Source of the DNA: an uncultured Lachnospiraceae bacterium
GTDB taxonomy: Bacteria; Bacillota; Clostridia; Lachnospirales; Lachnospiraceae
Length of the DNA stretch: 64,000 nucleotides
Direction of reading: 5' to 3'
Assembly: GCA_947589305.1 (NCBI GenBank)
Contig: CANQAP010000001.1
Coordinates: forward strand, 62,001-126,000
Part shown: positions 34,660 through 44,378 of the stretch, in pieces
How positions within the stretch are numbered: the stretch's first letter is position 1
How the letters are laid out: every line of letters begins with the position of its first letter
Position numbers and translations under genes: made by a program
Notes under the pieces: model-generated
The model's input: the letters and a program-made list of their open reading frames with translations, nothing else
Databases searched by the model: none
What the model was told of the DNA's origin: nothing

Positions 34660-36690
34660 ATGGAATTATCAGATTCGATAGAAACCATAAAGGGAGTCGG
34701 GGAAAGAACGGCTGCTCTGTATCACAAACTGAATATATATACGATTGAAAACCTGTTAGAACATTATCCGAGATCGTATCTGACATATGGGGAACCTGTG
34801 GATATTGCGGATGCACCGATCGGTGAGCGGGTGGCTATCCGTGCTACGGTCGCTTCTTATGTCGAAATCAAACAGATGCGGACCTTGAGTGTCGCTACAT
34901 TTTTGGCGAAAGATCTTACCGGTCAGGTAAAAATGATCTGGTACCGTTCTCCATATATCAAGAAAGTCTTTCATGTCGGGCAGACATATATTTTTGTGGG
35001 AAGAATCGCGGTCAAGAATTATCAGAAAGTGATGGAACATCCGGAGTATTATACCGAAGCCATTTATTTAGAAAAACAAAAGGAACTACAGCCGGTCTAT
35101 CCGTTGACGGAAGGACTGACGAATCAACGGGTGCAAAAGGATATCAAGGCAGTCGGCGGCGTGATTCAGGCTTTGAGTGAATATCTTCCGTTGGATATCC
35201 CGAGGCGGTATGGATTGATGGAATATCGGGAGGCAGTCCGTCAGATCCATTTTCCGCATGATGATGAGCAGTTAGATCTTGCAAGACATCGTTTGGTGTT
35301 TGATGAATTCTTTTTATTTTTGCTGGCAATGCGGCGGTTTAAACTGCATCGGGCAAAACAGGAGAACCATTATACGATCACGGAAGGTACAATGTGTCAA
35401 AAACTGATCGCGACCTTGCCGTATTCCCTGACCAACGCGCAAAAAAGCGTGTTCGGAGAGATCAAACAGGATCTGATGGGCGATTCGGTCATGAACCGTC
35501 TGGTTCAGGGAGATGTTGGATCCGGGAAAACCATAGTAGCCGTATTGGCGTTATTGATGGTGGTGGAATCCGGCTATCAGGGGGCGTTCATGGCGCCGAC
35601 CGAAGTACTGGCAACGCAGCATTATGAAACGATGGTGCGTCTGCTCGAGCCGTTTCCGGTTCAGGTGGCTCTATTGACCGGATCAACACCGATGAAAGAA
35701 AAACACAGAATTTACGAAGGACTCAAAACAAAAGCGATCGATATCGTCATAGGTACGCATGCGATCATTCAGGAGAAGATCAAATATCATAGTCTTGCTT
35801 TGGTGATCACGGACGAACAGCATCGGTTTGGCGTTCATCAAAGGGAACAGCTTGCAGAGAAAGGACGGGAACCGCATATCTTGGTCATGAGCGCGACACC
35901 AATCCCGAGGACATTGGCGATCATTTTGTACGGCGATCTGGATATTTCCGTCATGAATGAAATGCCGGCGGAGAGACTGCCGGTCAAGAACTGCGTAGTC
36001 GGTACGGAATCCCGAGTGACCGCCTATCATTTCATTGAAAAAGAAATCGCCAAGGGGCATCAGGCATATGTGATCTGCCCAATGATCGAAGGCGGAGAAG
36101 AGACGGAGATGGAAAACGTGCTGGATTATGTCGAACAGATCCGGTGCCATGTAAATCCGAGTGTTCGGGTCGAATCTTTGCATGGCAGAATGTCGTCTAA
36201 GGAAAAGAACGCTGTGATGGAACGGTTTTATGCAAATGAGATTCAGGTTTTGGTCGCAACCACAGTGATTGAAGTCGGTATTGATCATCCGAACGCGACG
36301 GTCATGATGATCGAAAACGCCCAACGGTTTGGCTTGGCTCAGCTCCATCAGCTCCGAGGCAGAGTGGGACGCGGAAAGGAACAGTCATACTGCATAATGG
36401 TCAATACTTCCGATCAGGAAGAGGCAAAGGAGCGGTTGGATGTACTGTATCAGTCCAACGACGGATTCCATATCGCAAACGAAGATCTGCGGCTCCGGGG
36501 ACCCGGCGATTTCTTCGGCGTCCGGCAAAGCGGAGAGATGGTGTTTCAACTGGCAGATATCTATAACCATGCCGATATCCTGAAGAAGGCACAGTCCGCG
36601 ATCCGCTATCTGGAACGCCAAGGATATGAATTTGAAAAGATCGAGCATTACGCATTGTCGGAAAAACTGGGCATGGCGCTGCATTTATAA
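34660..36690 (+). CDS. recG: ATP-dependent DNA helicase RecG
   Basis: 676 residues, full length. The N-terminal wedge/OB region (residues about 1-240) is followed by the helicase core: Walker A GDVGSGKT (residues 284-291), ITDEQHRFG (motif II), MSATPIPRTL, and the motif VI region LHQLRGRVGRG, then the RecG-specific end with GDFFGVRQSGEM. It remodels stalled replication forks and Holliday junctions. GAGGAATC precedes the ATG, and it is preceded by the rpsU terminator. Confidence 0.97.
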   Translation: MELSDSIETIKGVGERTAALYHKLNIYTIENLLEHYPRSYLTYGEPVDIADAPIGERVAIRATVASYVEIKQMRTLSVATFLAKDLTGQVKMIWYRSPYIKKVFHVGQTYIFVGRIAVKNYQKVMEHPEYYTEAIYLEKQKELQPVYPLTEGLTNQRVQKDIKAVGGVIQALSEYLPLDIPRRYGLMEYREAVRQIHFPHDDEQLDLARHRLVFDEFFLFLLAMRRFKLHRAKQENHYTITEGTMCQKLIATLPYSLTNAQKSVFGEIKQDLMGDSVMNRLVQGDVGSGKTIVAVLALLMVVESGYQGAFMAPTEVLATQHYETMVRLLEPFPVQVALLTGSTPMKEKHRIYEGLKTKAIDIVIGTHAIIQEKIKYHSLALVITDEQHRFGVHQREQLAEKGREPHILVMSATPIPRTLAIILYGDLDISVMNEMPAERLPVKNCVVGTESRVTAYHFIEKEIAKGHQAYVICPMIEGGEETEMENVLDYVEQIRCHVNPSVRVESLHGRMSSKEKNAVMERFYANEIQVLVATTVIEVGIDHPNATVMMIENAQRFGLAQLHQLRGRVGRGKEQSYCIMVNTSDQEEAKERLDVLYQSNDGFHIANEDLRLRGPGDFFGVRQSGEMVFQLADIYNHADILKKAQSAIRYLERQGYEFEKIEHYALSEKLGMALHL

Positions 36691-36835
36691 TGCTTCATAA
36701 CTCCTTCTAGCTATTTTGTAAAAAGAATGTTATAATATATAAGATTATATGTTTCGTTCTTTCAGAAGGAAACAGGGCATGGAGCCGTGAGGCTGCCATG
36801 ATGGTACAGAGTAAACATAAAGGAGAGGATACAAT

Positions 36836-38371
36836 ATGTGGTTCAAAGAGCATAAAAAACACATACTGATCGGCGTGATCGCTGTCCTTGTTGTGGCGGC
36901 TTCCCTTGTGGGAGGCATTTTTATCGGCAAAGGGCGGACGCAGACGGCATCGAATACGGAGCAGCCGGCGGTAGAAGACACGCAGGAAGCAACGGCATCG
37001 AATACGGAGGAAAAAGATACGGAAGAAGTCCCCGCCGCCTCGCCGTATGATGTTACGATCGCGGTTACAGGCAGTTGGGATGCAAACGGTTCGGTCGGAG
37101 CCACGTATAATGTATCTTTTACAAATAACAGTGACAAAGACGTAACGTCTTGGAGTGCGGAAATGGAAGTGCCGGACGGTACGCAGCCTAGCACAGACGC
37201 ATGGGGATGCAAGCTGGACGTGCAGGGAACTACCATGACGATCACCGCCGTGGATTGGGGCGCAGCGGTCAGCAAAGGACAGAAAATCGATGTCGGTTTT
37301 AATTTAACGACATCGACCGCGCTGACTCCGAAACTTGCAGTCGTATATGTGGACGGAGTGCGTCAGGACGCAACTGCGGTAGCTTCTACCGAAAAACCGA
37401 CGACGGAAGAACCACAGACCGAGGCTTCCGCAAAGCCGGTGACGGAATCCGGGACGCCGCTGGAAAATCATGGGGCTTTAAGTGTGGACGGTACGCAGTT
37501 AGTGGATCAGAATGGGGATCCGTATCAGTTAAAAGGCGTCAGCACACACGGATTGGCATGGTTTCCGGAATATGTCAATAAAGACGCCTTTCAGACGATT
37601 CGGGATGACTGGGGCGGCAACGTCGTTCGGCTTGCCATGTACACGGATGAGAATGGCGGATATTGCAGCGGCGGCGATCAGGCAGCATTGAAGAAGTTGA
37701 TCGATGACGGTGTCAATTATGCGACCGAATTGGGAATGTATGTGATCATTGACTGGCATATCTTACATGATTTGGATCCGACAGTGAATCAGTCGGAAGC
37801 GGAAGCATTTTTTTCTGAAGTTTCCGCAAAGTATGCGGACTATGACAATGTACTATATGAAATCTGTAATGAGCCAAACGGCGGTACGACTTGGGCGGGC
37901 AGTATAAAACCGTATGCGGAAACGATCATCCCGATCATTCGTGCGAACGATAGTGATGCGATCATTATTGTCGGAACGCCGACGTGGTCACAGGATGTGG
38001 ATGTCGTTGCGGATGATCCGATCACGGATCAGACCAATATCATGTATGCCGTTCACTTTTATGCCGCGACTCATACAGATAATATTCGCAGTAAAGTAAC
38101 ATATGCGCTGGATAAAGGACTGCCGGTGTTTGTATCGGAATTCAGCCTGTGTGACGCTTCCGGAAACGGAGCAAATGATTATAATCAGTCGGAACAGTGG
38201 TTTGATCTGATCAACAGTAACCACATGAGTTATTGTTCATGGAGCCTTTCCAATAAGGCGGAAACATCGGCTTTGATCTCATCAGGCTGTACGAAGACGT
38301 CCGGTTGGACAGAGGACGAACTTTCCGAGACTGGTAAATGGATACGCAGTCAGATACGGGGCGAACAGTAA
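36836..38371 (+). CDS. Cell-surface endoglucanase (GH5) with CBM-like domain
   Basis: 511 residues. The N-terminal signal anchor (HILIGVIAVLVVAASLVGGIF) is followed by a Thr/Glu-rich linker and a CBM2-like beta domain (about residues 70-185: PYDVTIAVTGSWDANG, NVSFTNNS, AVDWGAAVSKGQ). A second Thr/Glu-rich linker (about 185-215) leads to the GH5 catalytic domain. The acid/base Glu346 is in EICNEPNG and the nucleophile Glu435 is in VFVSEFSLCD. It would cut beta-1,4-glucan outside the cell. GGAGAGG precedes the ATG. The TAA overlaps the rsmD ATG (TAATG), so an extracellular enzyme gene is coupled to a housekeeping one. Confidence 0.9.
   Translation: MWFKEHKKHILIGVIAVLVVAASLVGGIFIGKGRTQTASNTEQPAVEDTQEATASNTEEKDTEEVPAASPYDVTIAVTGSWDANGSVGATYNVSFTNNSDKDVTSWSAEMEVPDGTQPSTDAWGCKLDVQGTTMTITAVDWGAAVSKGQKIDVGFNLTTSTALTPKLAVVYVDGVRQDATAVASTEKPTTEEPQTEASAKPVTESGTPLENHGALSVDGTQLVDQNGDPYQLKGVSTHGLAWFPEYVNKDAFQTIRDDWGGNVVRLAMYTDENGGYCSGGDQAALKKLIDDGVNYATELGMYVIIDWHILHDLDPTVNQSEAEAFFSEVSAKYADYDNVLYEICNEPNGGTTWAGSIKPYAETIIPIIRANDSDAIIIVGTPTWSQDVDVVADDPITDQTNIMYAVHFYAATHTDNIRSKVTYALDKGLPVFVSEFSLCDASGNGANDYNQSEQWFDLINSNHMSYCSWSLSNKAETSALISSGCTKTSGWTEDELSETGKWIRSQIRGEQ
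36944..37009 (+). repeat. In-frame direct repeat in the GH5 linker
   Basis: An 18-bp repeat, ACGGCATCGAATACGGAG, at 36944-36961 and 36992-37009, 48 bp apart, encodes TASNTE twice in the first linker. Confidence 0.8.
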
Positions 38372-38934
38372 TGAGAGTGATAGCAGGTACGGCAAGAAGC
38401 CTACGCTTAAAGACACCGGACGGCATGGATACAAGACCGACAACGGATCGCATCAAGGAAACCCTGTTTAACATCCTAGCGCCGACGATGCCGGATTGTG
38501 AGTTTTTGGACTTATTCAGCGGCAGCGGCGGGATCGGGATCGAGGCGTTGAGCCGGGGCGCCGCACATGCGTATTTTGTGGATAACAGCCGGAAAGCTGT
38601 ACAGGTGATACGGGAAAACCTGATACATACCCGACTGGAAGACCGGGCGGATATACTGGCATATGATGCGGTCAGCGCCATTCGTTTACTGGAACGCAGC
38701 CACGGTGCCTTTGATGTGATTTTTATGGATCCTCCATATCGTAAGAATTGGGAGCGGGAAATCTTGTCGGCACTGGCACAGTCCCGGTTGGCAGACGAGC
38801 AGACTCTGATTGTGATAGAATCCGACCGGGAGACGGATTTTCCCTATCTGAATGAATTGCCGTTTGCCATTCGACGGGTCAAGGAATACAAGACAAATAA
38901 ACATACTTTTCTGTACAAGGAGACAACAAAATGA
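38371..38934 (+). CDS. rsmD: 16S rRNA (guanine966-N2)-methyltransferase
   Basis: 187 residues from the ATG at 38371 ([13 protein letters not shown]). The frame is open upstream to 38338, but the family begins at this point. Motifs are [19 protein letters not shown] (SAM site), VDNSRKAV and the catalytic [10 protein letters not shown]. It methylates G966 of 16S rRNA. Its stop overlaps the coaD ATG. The rsmD-coaD order matches ylbH-ylbI (coaD) of Bacillus subtilis. Confidence 0.95.
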   Translation: MRVIAGTARSLRLKTPDGMDTRPTTDRIKETLFNILAPTMPDCEFLDLFSGSGGIGIEALSRGAAHAYFVDNSRKAVQVIRENLIHTRLEDRADILAYDAVSAIRLLERSHGAFDVIFMDPPYRKNWEREILSALAQSRLADEQTLIVIESDRETDFPYLNELPFAIRRVKEYKTNKHTFLYKETTK

Positions 38935-39413
38935 AACGAGCGATTTATGCCGGAAGTTTTGATCCGGTGACGCTGGGACATATGGATATTATTAAACGGT
39001 CGGCTGAGATTTTTGATGAGATCATCGTCGGGGTACTGAAGAACAGTTCGAAATCTCCATTGTTTTCTGTTGAAGAACGTGTTAATATGTTGGAGGAAGC
39101 CACAAAAGCGATCCCGAACTGTAAGATCCTTTCTTTTTCCGGTCTGTTGGTAGACTTTGCCAGAGAGACGGGAACGAACGTGATCGTTCGGGGATTGCGG
39201 GCGGTAACGGATTTTGAATATGAATTACAGATTGCACAGAGTAATCGGATTGTAGCGCCGGATGTTGATACGGTATTTCTGACGACAGGAATTGAGTATG
39301 CGTATCTGAGTTCCAGTATCGTGAAAGAATTTGCGGGTTATGGCGAAGATGTTTCCTCATTTGTACCGGAATGTGTCATACCGAAGCTACAGGCAAAGCG
39401 GATGACGGTATAG
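38931..39413 (+). CDS. coaD: Phosphopantetheine adenylyltransferase
   Basis: 160 residues, normal length. It transfers AMP from ATP to 4'-phosphopantetheine in coenzyme A synthesis. Motifs are [16 protein letters not shown] (T/HxGH nucleotidyl site), [12 protein letters not shown] and [18 protein letters not shown] overlap with rsmD. The product is a soluble hexamer in other bacteria. Confidence 0.97.
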   Translation: MKRAIYAGSFDPVTLGHMDIIKRSAEIFDEIIVGVLKNSSKSPLFSVEERVNMLEEATKAIPNCKILSFSGLLVDFARETGTNVIVRGLRAVTDFEYELQIAQSNRIVAPDVDTVFLTTGIEYAYLSSSIVKEFAGYGEDVSSFVPECVIPKLQAKRMTV

Positions 39414-39465
39414 ACATTGCGGATGGATCGAAAACAGGTAGAATGAAAATCAGGAGGATAGAGGA

Positions 39466-40227
39466 ATGGGCAAGAAAGGCGTAGAAGATATCATTAATGA
39501 GATCGAGATGTTTGTGGACAGTTGTAAATATGTTGCATTCTCATCGGATCGGATCAGCGTGCCGAAGAGCGAACTGGAAGAAATGCTAAATGAATTACGT
39601 TTAAAAATGCCGAGTGAGCTGGAACGCAGTAAAAAGATCATGCGGAACAAGGAAGGCATTCTGACGGATGCCAGAACGCGCGCGGAGGCGATCATTACGG
39701 AGGCGTCCAATGAAGCCAGACGCTTGGTGGACGAAAGCGAGATCGTTACGCTTGCCAATATACAGGCGGACGAGATCCTAAAGCAAGCCAATCAGGAACG
39801 GAATGCCATATTGGAACAGGCAAATGCGGAAGCCGCAGACATACGGCTCAGTATGATGGAATATACGACTGGTATGTTGAATGATATCGAGAAGTATATT
39901 CATGCGACCATGGAAGTGGAAAAGACAAATTATGAGAATCTGATCGAGTCTCTTCAGAATAATGCCGCGGTGATCGATGCAAACCGGAAGGAGATCGAAG
40001 ACCAGCACTTAGCTATGATTCAGGCGCAACAGCCGGAGATCAAACCGGAACCGCAGTATGTTGACAGCGCATTTGCACCGGACGAATTCTATCAGGCGCA
40101 GGAGTCCCAGTACGAGCCGGAACCACAGACACAGCAGACGTACGCGGAACCGGAAGGACCGGCAGCGGAATCGGACGAAGAAAGCTTTGAGTATGAAGAG
40201 GAGGAAGATGATTTATTTGGGGAATGA
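39466..40227 (+). CDS. Coiled-coil protein, DivIVA/V-ATPase-subunit-H-like
   Basis: 253 residues. After a start with EDIINEIEMFVDSCKYVAF there is a long, charged alpha-helical coiled coil (about residues 35-175, with many Ala, Glu and Arg heptads such as ARTRAEAIITEASNEARRL). An acidic, Gln/Pro/Glu-rich tail ends EYEEEEDDLFGE. Similar proteins are found next to coaD in Lachnospiraceae and are usually named after V-ATPase subunit H by weak similarity. A structural role, perhaps in division or the envelope, is possible but not shown. AGAGGA precedes the ATG. Confidence 0.75.
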   Translation: MGKKGVEDIINEIEMFVDSCKYVAFSSDRISVPKSELEEMLNELRLKMPSELERSKKIMRNKEGILTDARTRAEAIITEASNEARRLVDESEIVTLANIQADEILKQANQERNAILEQANAEAADIRLSMMEYTTGMLNDIEKYIHATMEVEKTNYENLIESLQNNAAVIDANRKEIEDQHLAMIQAQQPEIKPEPQYVDSAFAPDEFYQAQESQYEPEPQTQQTYAEPEGPAAESDEESFEYEEEEDDLFGE

Positions 40228-40245
40228 CCGACGGTTTTCCCACTC

Positions 40246-41139
40246 TCAGAATAAGAGCAAAGCAAGCAGATAGCTGATCATGCCCATACATACTTTGATA
40301 CATATATAATGAACGATGGACAGCCCTTTTTGAGTCAGGACGCTTTTGGTCTGCAGGACACTGCAGATGCCGCCGAAAGAAGTCAGACCGGCAATCAGGG
40401 CTGTTTTTTGCTGCATGCCGATCGGGAGTTTCATGATCAGGTAGATGCCGTTTGTGATCTCCAGCAAAGAAGTCAACAGCTTAGGCACAACGCCATGCTC
40501 CGGTAACACGGTCAGCAGGAATGAGATGACGATACAAAATAGCATAATATAAATGCCGACGGTCAGGATCACCTGCAGGGAATGTCGGATGACGGTCTCT
40601 AATGAGGCGGGTTGCGATGCGGCAGACACATGGTTTCCGTCAGATACGGATATCGTCTGCAGCGTATGGGGAGCGTTATGGAAATGCGACATGCTCTGAC
40701 GCCGGCGGTCTTTCAGAGCGAAGATAACGCCAAAGAACAAGAGCGGCAGGTAAATGGCAAGAAAAAAACGGAAGGCGGAAATTTGCCGTTGAAACGTTTG
40801 ATTTAGAATGTATCCGCTGATAAACATCGGACTGGTGATATTGCAGATACACAGGAGGGAATTGGCGGTTGCGGATGATATATGCCCGGCGGCATATTGC
40901 TGATTGACAAGATTCGCTCCGACCGGCAGACCGCAGAAAAGTCCCAGATAACAAATCCCTTTGCCACGGACATTTTGTAATAACAGGCTGGTCATGATCA
41001 TAAACGGAAGAATGGAAGGCAATACGGATTCATACCACAATTCCAATCCGGTATGACCGCCATCGATCACAACGGACGGATGAGTCAGCATACAGAGCAG
41101 AATCAGGATGAGAATGCCGCTTATGAACATTCGACGCAT
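40246..41139 (-). CDS. ylbJ: Sporulation integral membrane protein YlbJ
   Basis: About 297 residues with seven or more hydrophobic segments of the nucleoside-recognition/Gate type (AFWYESVLPSILPFMIM-like start, CGLPVGANLVNQQY, CNITSPMFISGYIL, LTSFGGICSVLQTK). In Bacillus subtilis ylbJ is a sigma-E gene needed for spore cortex formation. The start at 41139 has AAAGGAAAT upstream on this strand; the longer frame to 41316 overlaps tmcAL and is unlikely. It is shorter than the Bacillus protein. It follows tmcAL after 25 bases, on the same strand. Confidence 0.85.
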   Translation of the reverse strand: MRRMFISGILILILLCMLTHPSVVIDGGHTGLELWYESVLPSILPFMIMTSLLLQNVRGKGICYLGLFCGLPVGANLVNQQYAAGHISSATANSLLCICNITSPMFISGYILNQTFQRQISAFRFFLAIYLPLLFFGVIFALKDRRRQSMSHFHNAPHTLQTISVSDGNHVSAASQPASLETVIRHSLQVILTVGIYIMLFCIVISFLLTVLPEHGVVPKLLTSLLEITNGIYLIMKLPIGMQQKTALIAGLTSFGGICSVLQTKSVLTQKGLSIVHYICIKVCMGMISYLLALLLF

Positions 41140-41164
41140 AACACATTTCCTTTGGGCTTTTGCT

Positions 41165-42457
41165 TCAATATATGTTTTCGGACGAGGAAACATGACCGGA
41201 GGTTTCGATCTGAACGCCTGTCCGGTATTCATTGATGGCGGTGGCGCCGTAGCGGTTGGCAACTGCCAGTTCATAAAGATGGGCGGAGGCGATATCCTGT
41301 TGCAAGAGTGCCACACCGTTTGTATCGCCGGCTTCTTTCAGAAGCCGCAGCCCGTCCGTCAGTTTATTGATGATCGGGATTTCACTATGGTCGGAAAGGT
41401 AGCGCAGTAGCGGGGAAGCATCCCGACGAAACGCGAGCAGACGCGCATAGTGCATGCTGTTGTCAGCCAGTTGCCGTTCCATATCTGCCTGACGGATATC
41501 CAACAGGATGTGGAGAAGAGAACGGTAAACGCGGGTGTAGGTATACTGTTTACAGATCACCGCTTCTACGAGTTGTGCATAGGAATATTCCGGTCGGAAG
41601 GAAGACTGAATCCGATTTGCCAGTTCTTCCGAGACATCCAAGTAGTCGGTGAGCGGATGTTCCGGTTTCCATAACCGATATTGTAAAAATGGGTAGAAAT
41701 CCTGCATGTCTATCGGTGAAGTCGTATGTTCGGATGCTTGTAAGACCGTATAGACGGTCTCAGGCAGTACATTCCGAAGAGAAGGACGGCACCCGTGTTC
41801 CGTATAGTCCTGACGGATGGCAGTCGCCGATGCAAGGCGGTGCCGGCAGTCAATATCATGATAATCCGCACCGACACGTTGGCATAGATATGGTTGTATG
41901 GAACTATGCTCCCGTTGCAGTGCTTTTAGATATTCAACGGCTAGGACTGCGTTCGGAGCATGGAACAGCATGTGCCGCTCCGCATCCGAGAGCGTATCGT
42001 CCGGCAGACAGGCAAGTGCTGCCGCTGCCCGCGCTTTTGGATAAGAGATCCCCTGCGCAAGTTGTTCCTTTAAAATCCGCCGATAGTCTTCCGGTTCCCG
42101 TATGAACAGGTCCGCAGCCCGCTGTAGGAAGTCCAGCCGTTTCGTTTCACACCCAAATGAGAGCGTGTGGATACCGTGCAACTGGTTGAGCAGACGGACA
42201 CCGCCTAAAGCAAACAATTCCGCGCTGGAAGTACCATATAAAGTCGGGAGTTCGATCACCGCATCGACACCTTGGCGGACCGCCATAGCGGCACGGGTAT
42301 ATTTGTTCCAGCATGCAGGCATGCCGCGCTGCATAAAATCACCGTTCATTACCGCGATCACATAGTCGGCATGCGTCTGTTTCCGCGTCTGTTCCAAATG
42401 ATACGCATGTCCGTTATGGAACGGATTATATTCAGCTATGATCGCCGCAATCTTCAT
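41165..42457 (-). CDS. tmcAL: tRNA(Met) cytidine acetate ligase TmcAL (YlbM)
   Basis: 430 residues from the Met of KIAAIIAEYNPFHNGHAYHLE. The N-terminal HxGH nucleotidyltransferase motif (NPFHNGH) and MNGDFMQRGMPACWNKY are typical of this family, which makes N4-acetylcytidine at the wobble base of elongator tRNA-Met using acetate and ATP. AGGGAAC lies before the start; the longer frame to 42547 has no such site. With ylbJ it reproduces part of the Bacillus ylbH-ylbM neighbourhood, here inverted against rsmD-coaD. Confidence 0.93.
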   Translation of the reverse strand: MKIAAIIAEYNPFHNGHAYHLEQTRKQTHADYVIAVMNGDFMQRGMPACWNKYTRAAMAVRQGVDAVIELPTLYGTSSAELFALGGVRLLNQLHGIHTLSFGCETKRLDFLQRAADLFIREPEDYRRILKEQLAQGISYPKARAAAALACLPDDTLSDAERHMLFHAPNAVLAVEYLKALQREHSSIQPYLCQRVGADYHDIDCRHRLASATAIRQDYTEHGCRPSLRNVLPETVYTVLQASEHTTSPIDMQDFYPFLQYRLWKPEHPLTDYLDVSEELANRIQSSFRPEYSYAQLVEAVICKQYTYTRVYRSLLHILLDIRQADMERQLADNSMHYARLLAFRRDASPLLRYLSDHSEIPIINKLTDGLRLLKEAGDTNGVALLQQDIASAHLYELAVANRYGATAINEYRTGVQIETSGHVSSSENIY

Positions 42458-42509
42458 AGAGTTCCCTGCCTTGTGATAATGGAATGCCTGTAAAAGCCAT
42501 ATAATGTAT

Positions 42510-42538
42510 ACTATACAAAACGTATCCGAAAAAAACAA
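42510..42538 (-). promoter_or_regulatory. Sigma-A-type promoter of tmcAL-ylbJ
   Basis: On the minus strand TTGTTT (42538-42533), 17 bases, then TATAGT (42515-42510), about 53 bases before the tmcAL start. Confidence 0.6.
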
Positions 42539-42573
42539 CCCTGCCATCGGAAAAAGAAAATGAAATAAAAATC

Positions 42574-42602
42574 TTTACATTTTTATATCTATATGATAAC
42601 AT
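42574..42602 (+). promoter_or_regulatory. Candidate upstream promoter of recA
   Basis: TTTACA (42574-42579), 17 bases, then TAACAT (42597-42602). The region 42458-42765 holds this, the divergent tmcAL promoter and the recA proximal promoter with LexA box, and no other feature that I can support. Confidence 0.45.
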
Positions 42603-42698
42603 GAAAAAAAATATGGATATCTGCCATACTTTGGCAAAGGGAGATGTTAGGATCGATCAAAAGAGGTACGGAAGGATGGTGAGACGGAAAAATCAGTT

Positions 42699-42727
42699 GA
42701 CAGATATGCAAAAATATATTAGGATGA
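42699..42727 (+). promoter_or_regulatory. Proximal promoter of recA
   Basis: Consensus TTGACA (42699-42704), 17 bases, then TAGGAT (42722-42727), which is a weak -10. It is 39 bases before the recA ATG and just upstream of the LexA box. Confidence 0.6.
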
Positions 42728-42738
42728 TAGTTGAGAAT

Positions 42739-42752
42739 CGAACATATGTTTA
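42739..42752 (+). promoter_or_regulatory. LexA (SOS/Cheo) box of recA
   Basis: CGAACATATGTTTA matches the Gram-positive LexA consensus CGAACRNRYGTTYC at 13 of 14 positions. It lies between the -10 and the AGGAGG site, where a bound repressor would block recA transcription. Confidence 0.85.
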
Positions 42753-42765
42753 GTAGGAGGTCATT

Positions 42766-43776
42766 ATGGCAAGTGAAGATAAGTTAAGAGCATTAGATGC
42801 GGCGTTGGCACAGATTGAGCGGCAGTACGGAAAAGGCTCTGTGATGAAATTGGGAGACTCCGGCGCGGCTATGAATATAGAGACGGTCCCGACCGGTTCC
42901 CTGAGTCTGGATTTGGCTTTGGGATTGGGCGGACTGCCAAAAGGCAGGATCATTGAAATATACGGACCGGAATCCAGCGGTAAGACGACCGTTGCCCTGC
43001 ATGCGGTTGCAGAGGTGCAAAAGCAGGGTGGGATTGCCGGTTTTATTGACGCAGAGCATGCGCTGGATCCGACCTATGCGAAGAAGATCGGTGTCGATAT
43101 TGATAATTTATACATATCCCAGCCGGATAACGGAGAGCAGGCTATGGAGATCGCAGAGACGATGGTGCGTTCGGGCGCGGTCGATATCGTGATCATCGAT
43201 TCGGTTGCAGCGCTGGTTCCAAAGGCGGAGATTGACGGCGAGATGGGCGATTCTCATGTCGGATTACAGGCGCGCCTGATGTCACAGGCACTGAGAAAGC
43301 TGACCGCAGTTGTGAGCAAGTCAAATTGCATCGTGATCTTTATTAACCAGTTGCGTGAAAAGATCGGAGTCATGTTTGGCAATCCGGAAACGACAACCGG
43401 CGGTCGCGCATTAAAGTTTTATGCTTCCGTTCGTATGGATGTACGCCGGATCGAGACGTTGAAGCGGGGCAATGAAGTGATCGGCAATCGTACACGGGTA
43501 AAGGTAGTCAAAAATAAAGTCGCGCCTCCTTTTCGAGAGGCGGAGTTTGACATTATGTTTGGGGAAGGCATTTCCAGAGAGGGCGATATACTGGATTTAG
43601 CAGTCGCCCATGACGTGATCCAGAAATCCGGCGCATGGTTTGCGTATCTGGGTGAAAAAATCGGACAGGGTCGGGAAAATGCCAAGACATATTTAAAAGA
43701 AAATCCGGAAGTGCTTGCAGAAGTGGAACATTTGGTACGGGAAAAATGCGGAATCGCAAGTGAGGCAAAGGCGTGA
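42766..43776 (+). CDS. recA: Recombinase RecA
   Basis: 336 residues, a little short at the acidic C-terminal tail. Walker A GPESSGKT (residues 67-74), [16 protein letters not shown] (Walker B), the L1/L2 loop region [21 protein letters not shown] and the [11 protein letters not shown] segment are all intact. It coats single-stranded DNA for strand exchange and triggers LexA self-cleavage. AGGAGG (42755-42760) precedes the ATG. It overlaps recX by a GTGA junction. Confidence 0.98.
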   Translation: MASEDKLRALDAALAQIERQYGKGSVMKLGDSGAAMNIETVPTGSLSLDLALGLGGLPKGRIIEIYGPESSGKTTVALHAVAEVQKQGGIAGFIDAEHALDPTYAKKIGVDIDNLYISQPDNGEQAMEIAETMVRSGAVDIVIIDSVAALVPKAEIDGEMGDSHVGLQARLMSQALRKLTAVVSKSNCIVIFINQLREKIGVMFGNPETTTGGRALKFYASVRMDVRRIETLKRGNEVIGNRTRVKVVKNKVAPPFREAEFDIMFGEGISREGDILDLAVAHDVIQKSGAWFAYLGEKIGQGRENAKTYLKENPEVLAEVEHLVREKCGIASEAKA

Positions 43777-44213
43777 ATCAGACAGAATTGCAACGGGCAA
43801 AAGAATATGCACTCCGTAGTCTGACGTGCAGAGAACAGACAGAGTCTGAGCTTCGTGCGAAGCTACAGCAGAGAGGATATGATGCGGAGATCACGGAAGC
43901 GGTGATCTCTGCTTTGAAAGAATACCGGTATCTGGATGATGCCCGCTTTACGGAACAGTATGTGGCGTCGCATTGCCATCGATGGAACCGGAAACAGTTA
44001 CAGGAAAAATTATACAGAAAGGGCATCCAAAAGGCAGAGATCGACACCTATCTGGAATTATACCGCTATGATGAAACCGCCTTGTTACAAAAAGAGATGC
44101 AGGCGTACATTCGCAACAAAGACCTGTCGGATCCGACGGACCGGCAAAAGGTCTGGTCGCACTTCATGCAGAAGGGATATTCGTATTCAGTCATTCGGGA
44201 AGTTCTCGTATAG
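43773..44213 (+). CDS. recX: RecA regulatory protein RecX
   Basis: 146 residues, starting with GTG that overlaps the recA TGA. Three-helix repeats with R-S-x-x-E-L motifs ([33 protein letters not shown]) are typical. RecX binds RecA filaments and limits their growth. The gene order recA-recX is common in Firmicutes. Confidence 0.92.
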   Translation: MNQTELQRAKEYALRSLTCREQTESELRAKLQQRGYDAEITEAVISALKEYRYLDDARFTEQYVASHCHRWNRKQLQEKLYRKGIQKAEIDTYLELYRYDETALLQKEMQAYIRNKDLSDPTDRQKVWSHFMQKGYSYSVIREVLV

Positions 44214-44302
44214 CTTTGGTAAAATATGGAAAAACTGTAGCTATATCAGGGATCGTGTTTGATAGATTTAGACAAAAATGCAAACGGATTCCGCAAAGAC
44301 AC

Positions 44303-44331
44303 TTGACATAATGTACAATTAAGTATAGAAT
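44303..44331 (+). promoter_or_regulatory. Sigma-A-type promoter of rny
   Basis: TTGACA (44303-44308), 17 bases, then TAGAAT (44326-44331), 47 bases before the rny start. Confidence 0.85.
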
Positions 44332-44378
44332 TGTTATGTTGTATTCGTACAATGAAAACTAAATAAGGAGGTGCTCCT

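Noticed and set aside
36716-36740. A promoter with TATAAT before the GH5 gene
   Set aside because: TATAAT is present, but no credible -35 at 16-18 bases was found, so it was not listed as a feature.
41108-41410. Plus-strand frames opposite ylbJ and tmcAL
   Set aside because: Shadows of the minus-strand genes, without start signals.
42601-42753. A 50-codon frame in the recA leader, beginning MKKNMDICHTLAKGDVR
   Set aside because: It begins on the -10 of the upstream promoter, has no ribosome binding site, and covers the proximal promoter and LexA box.
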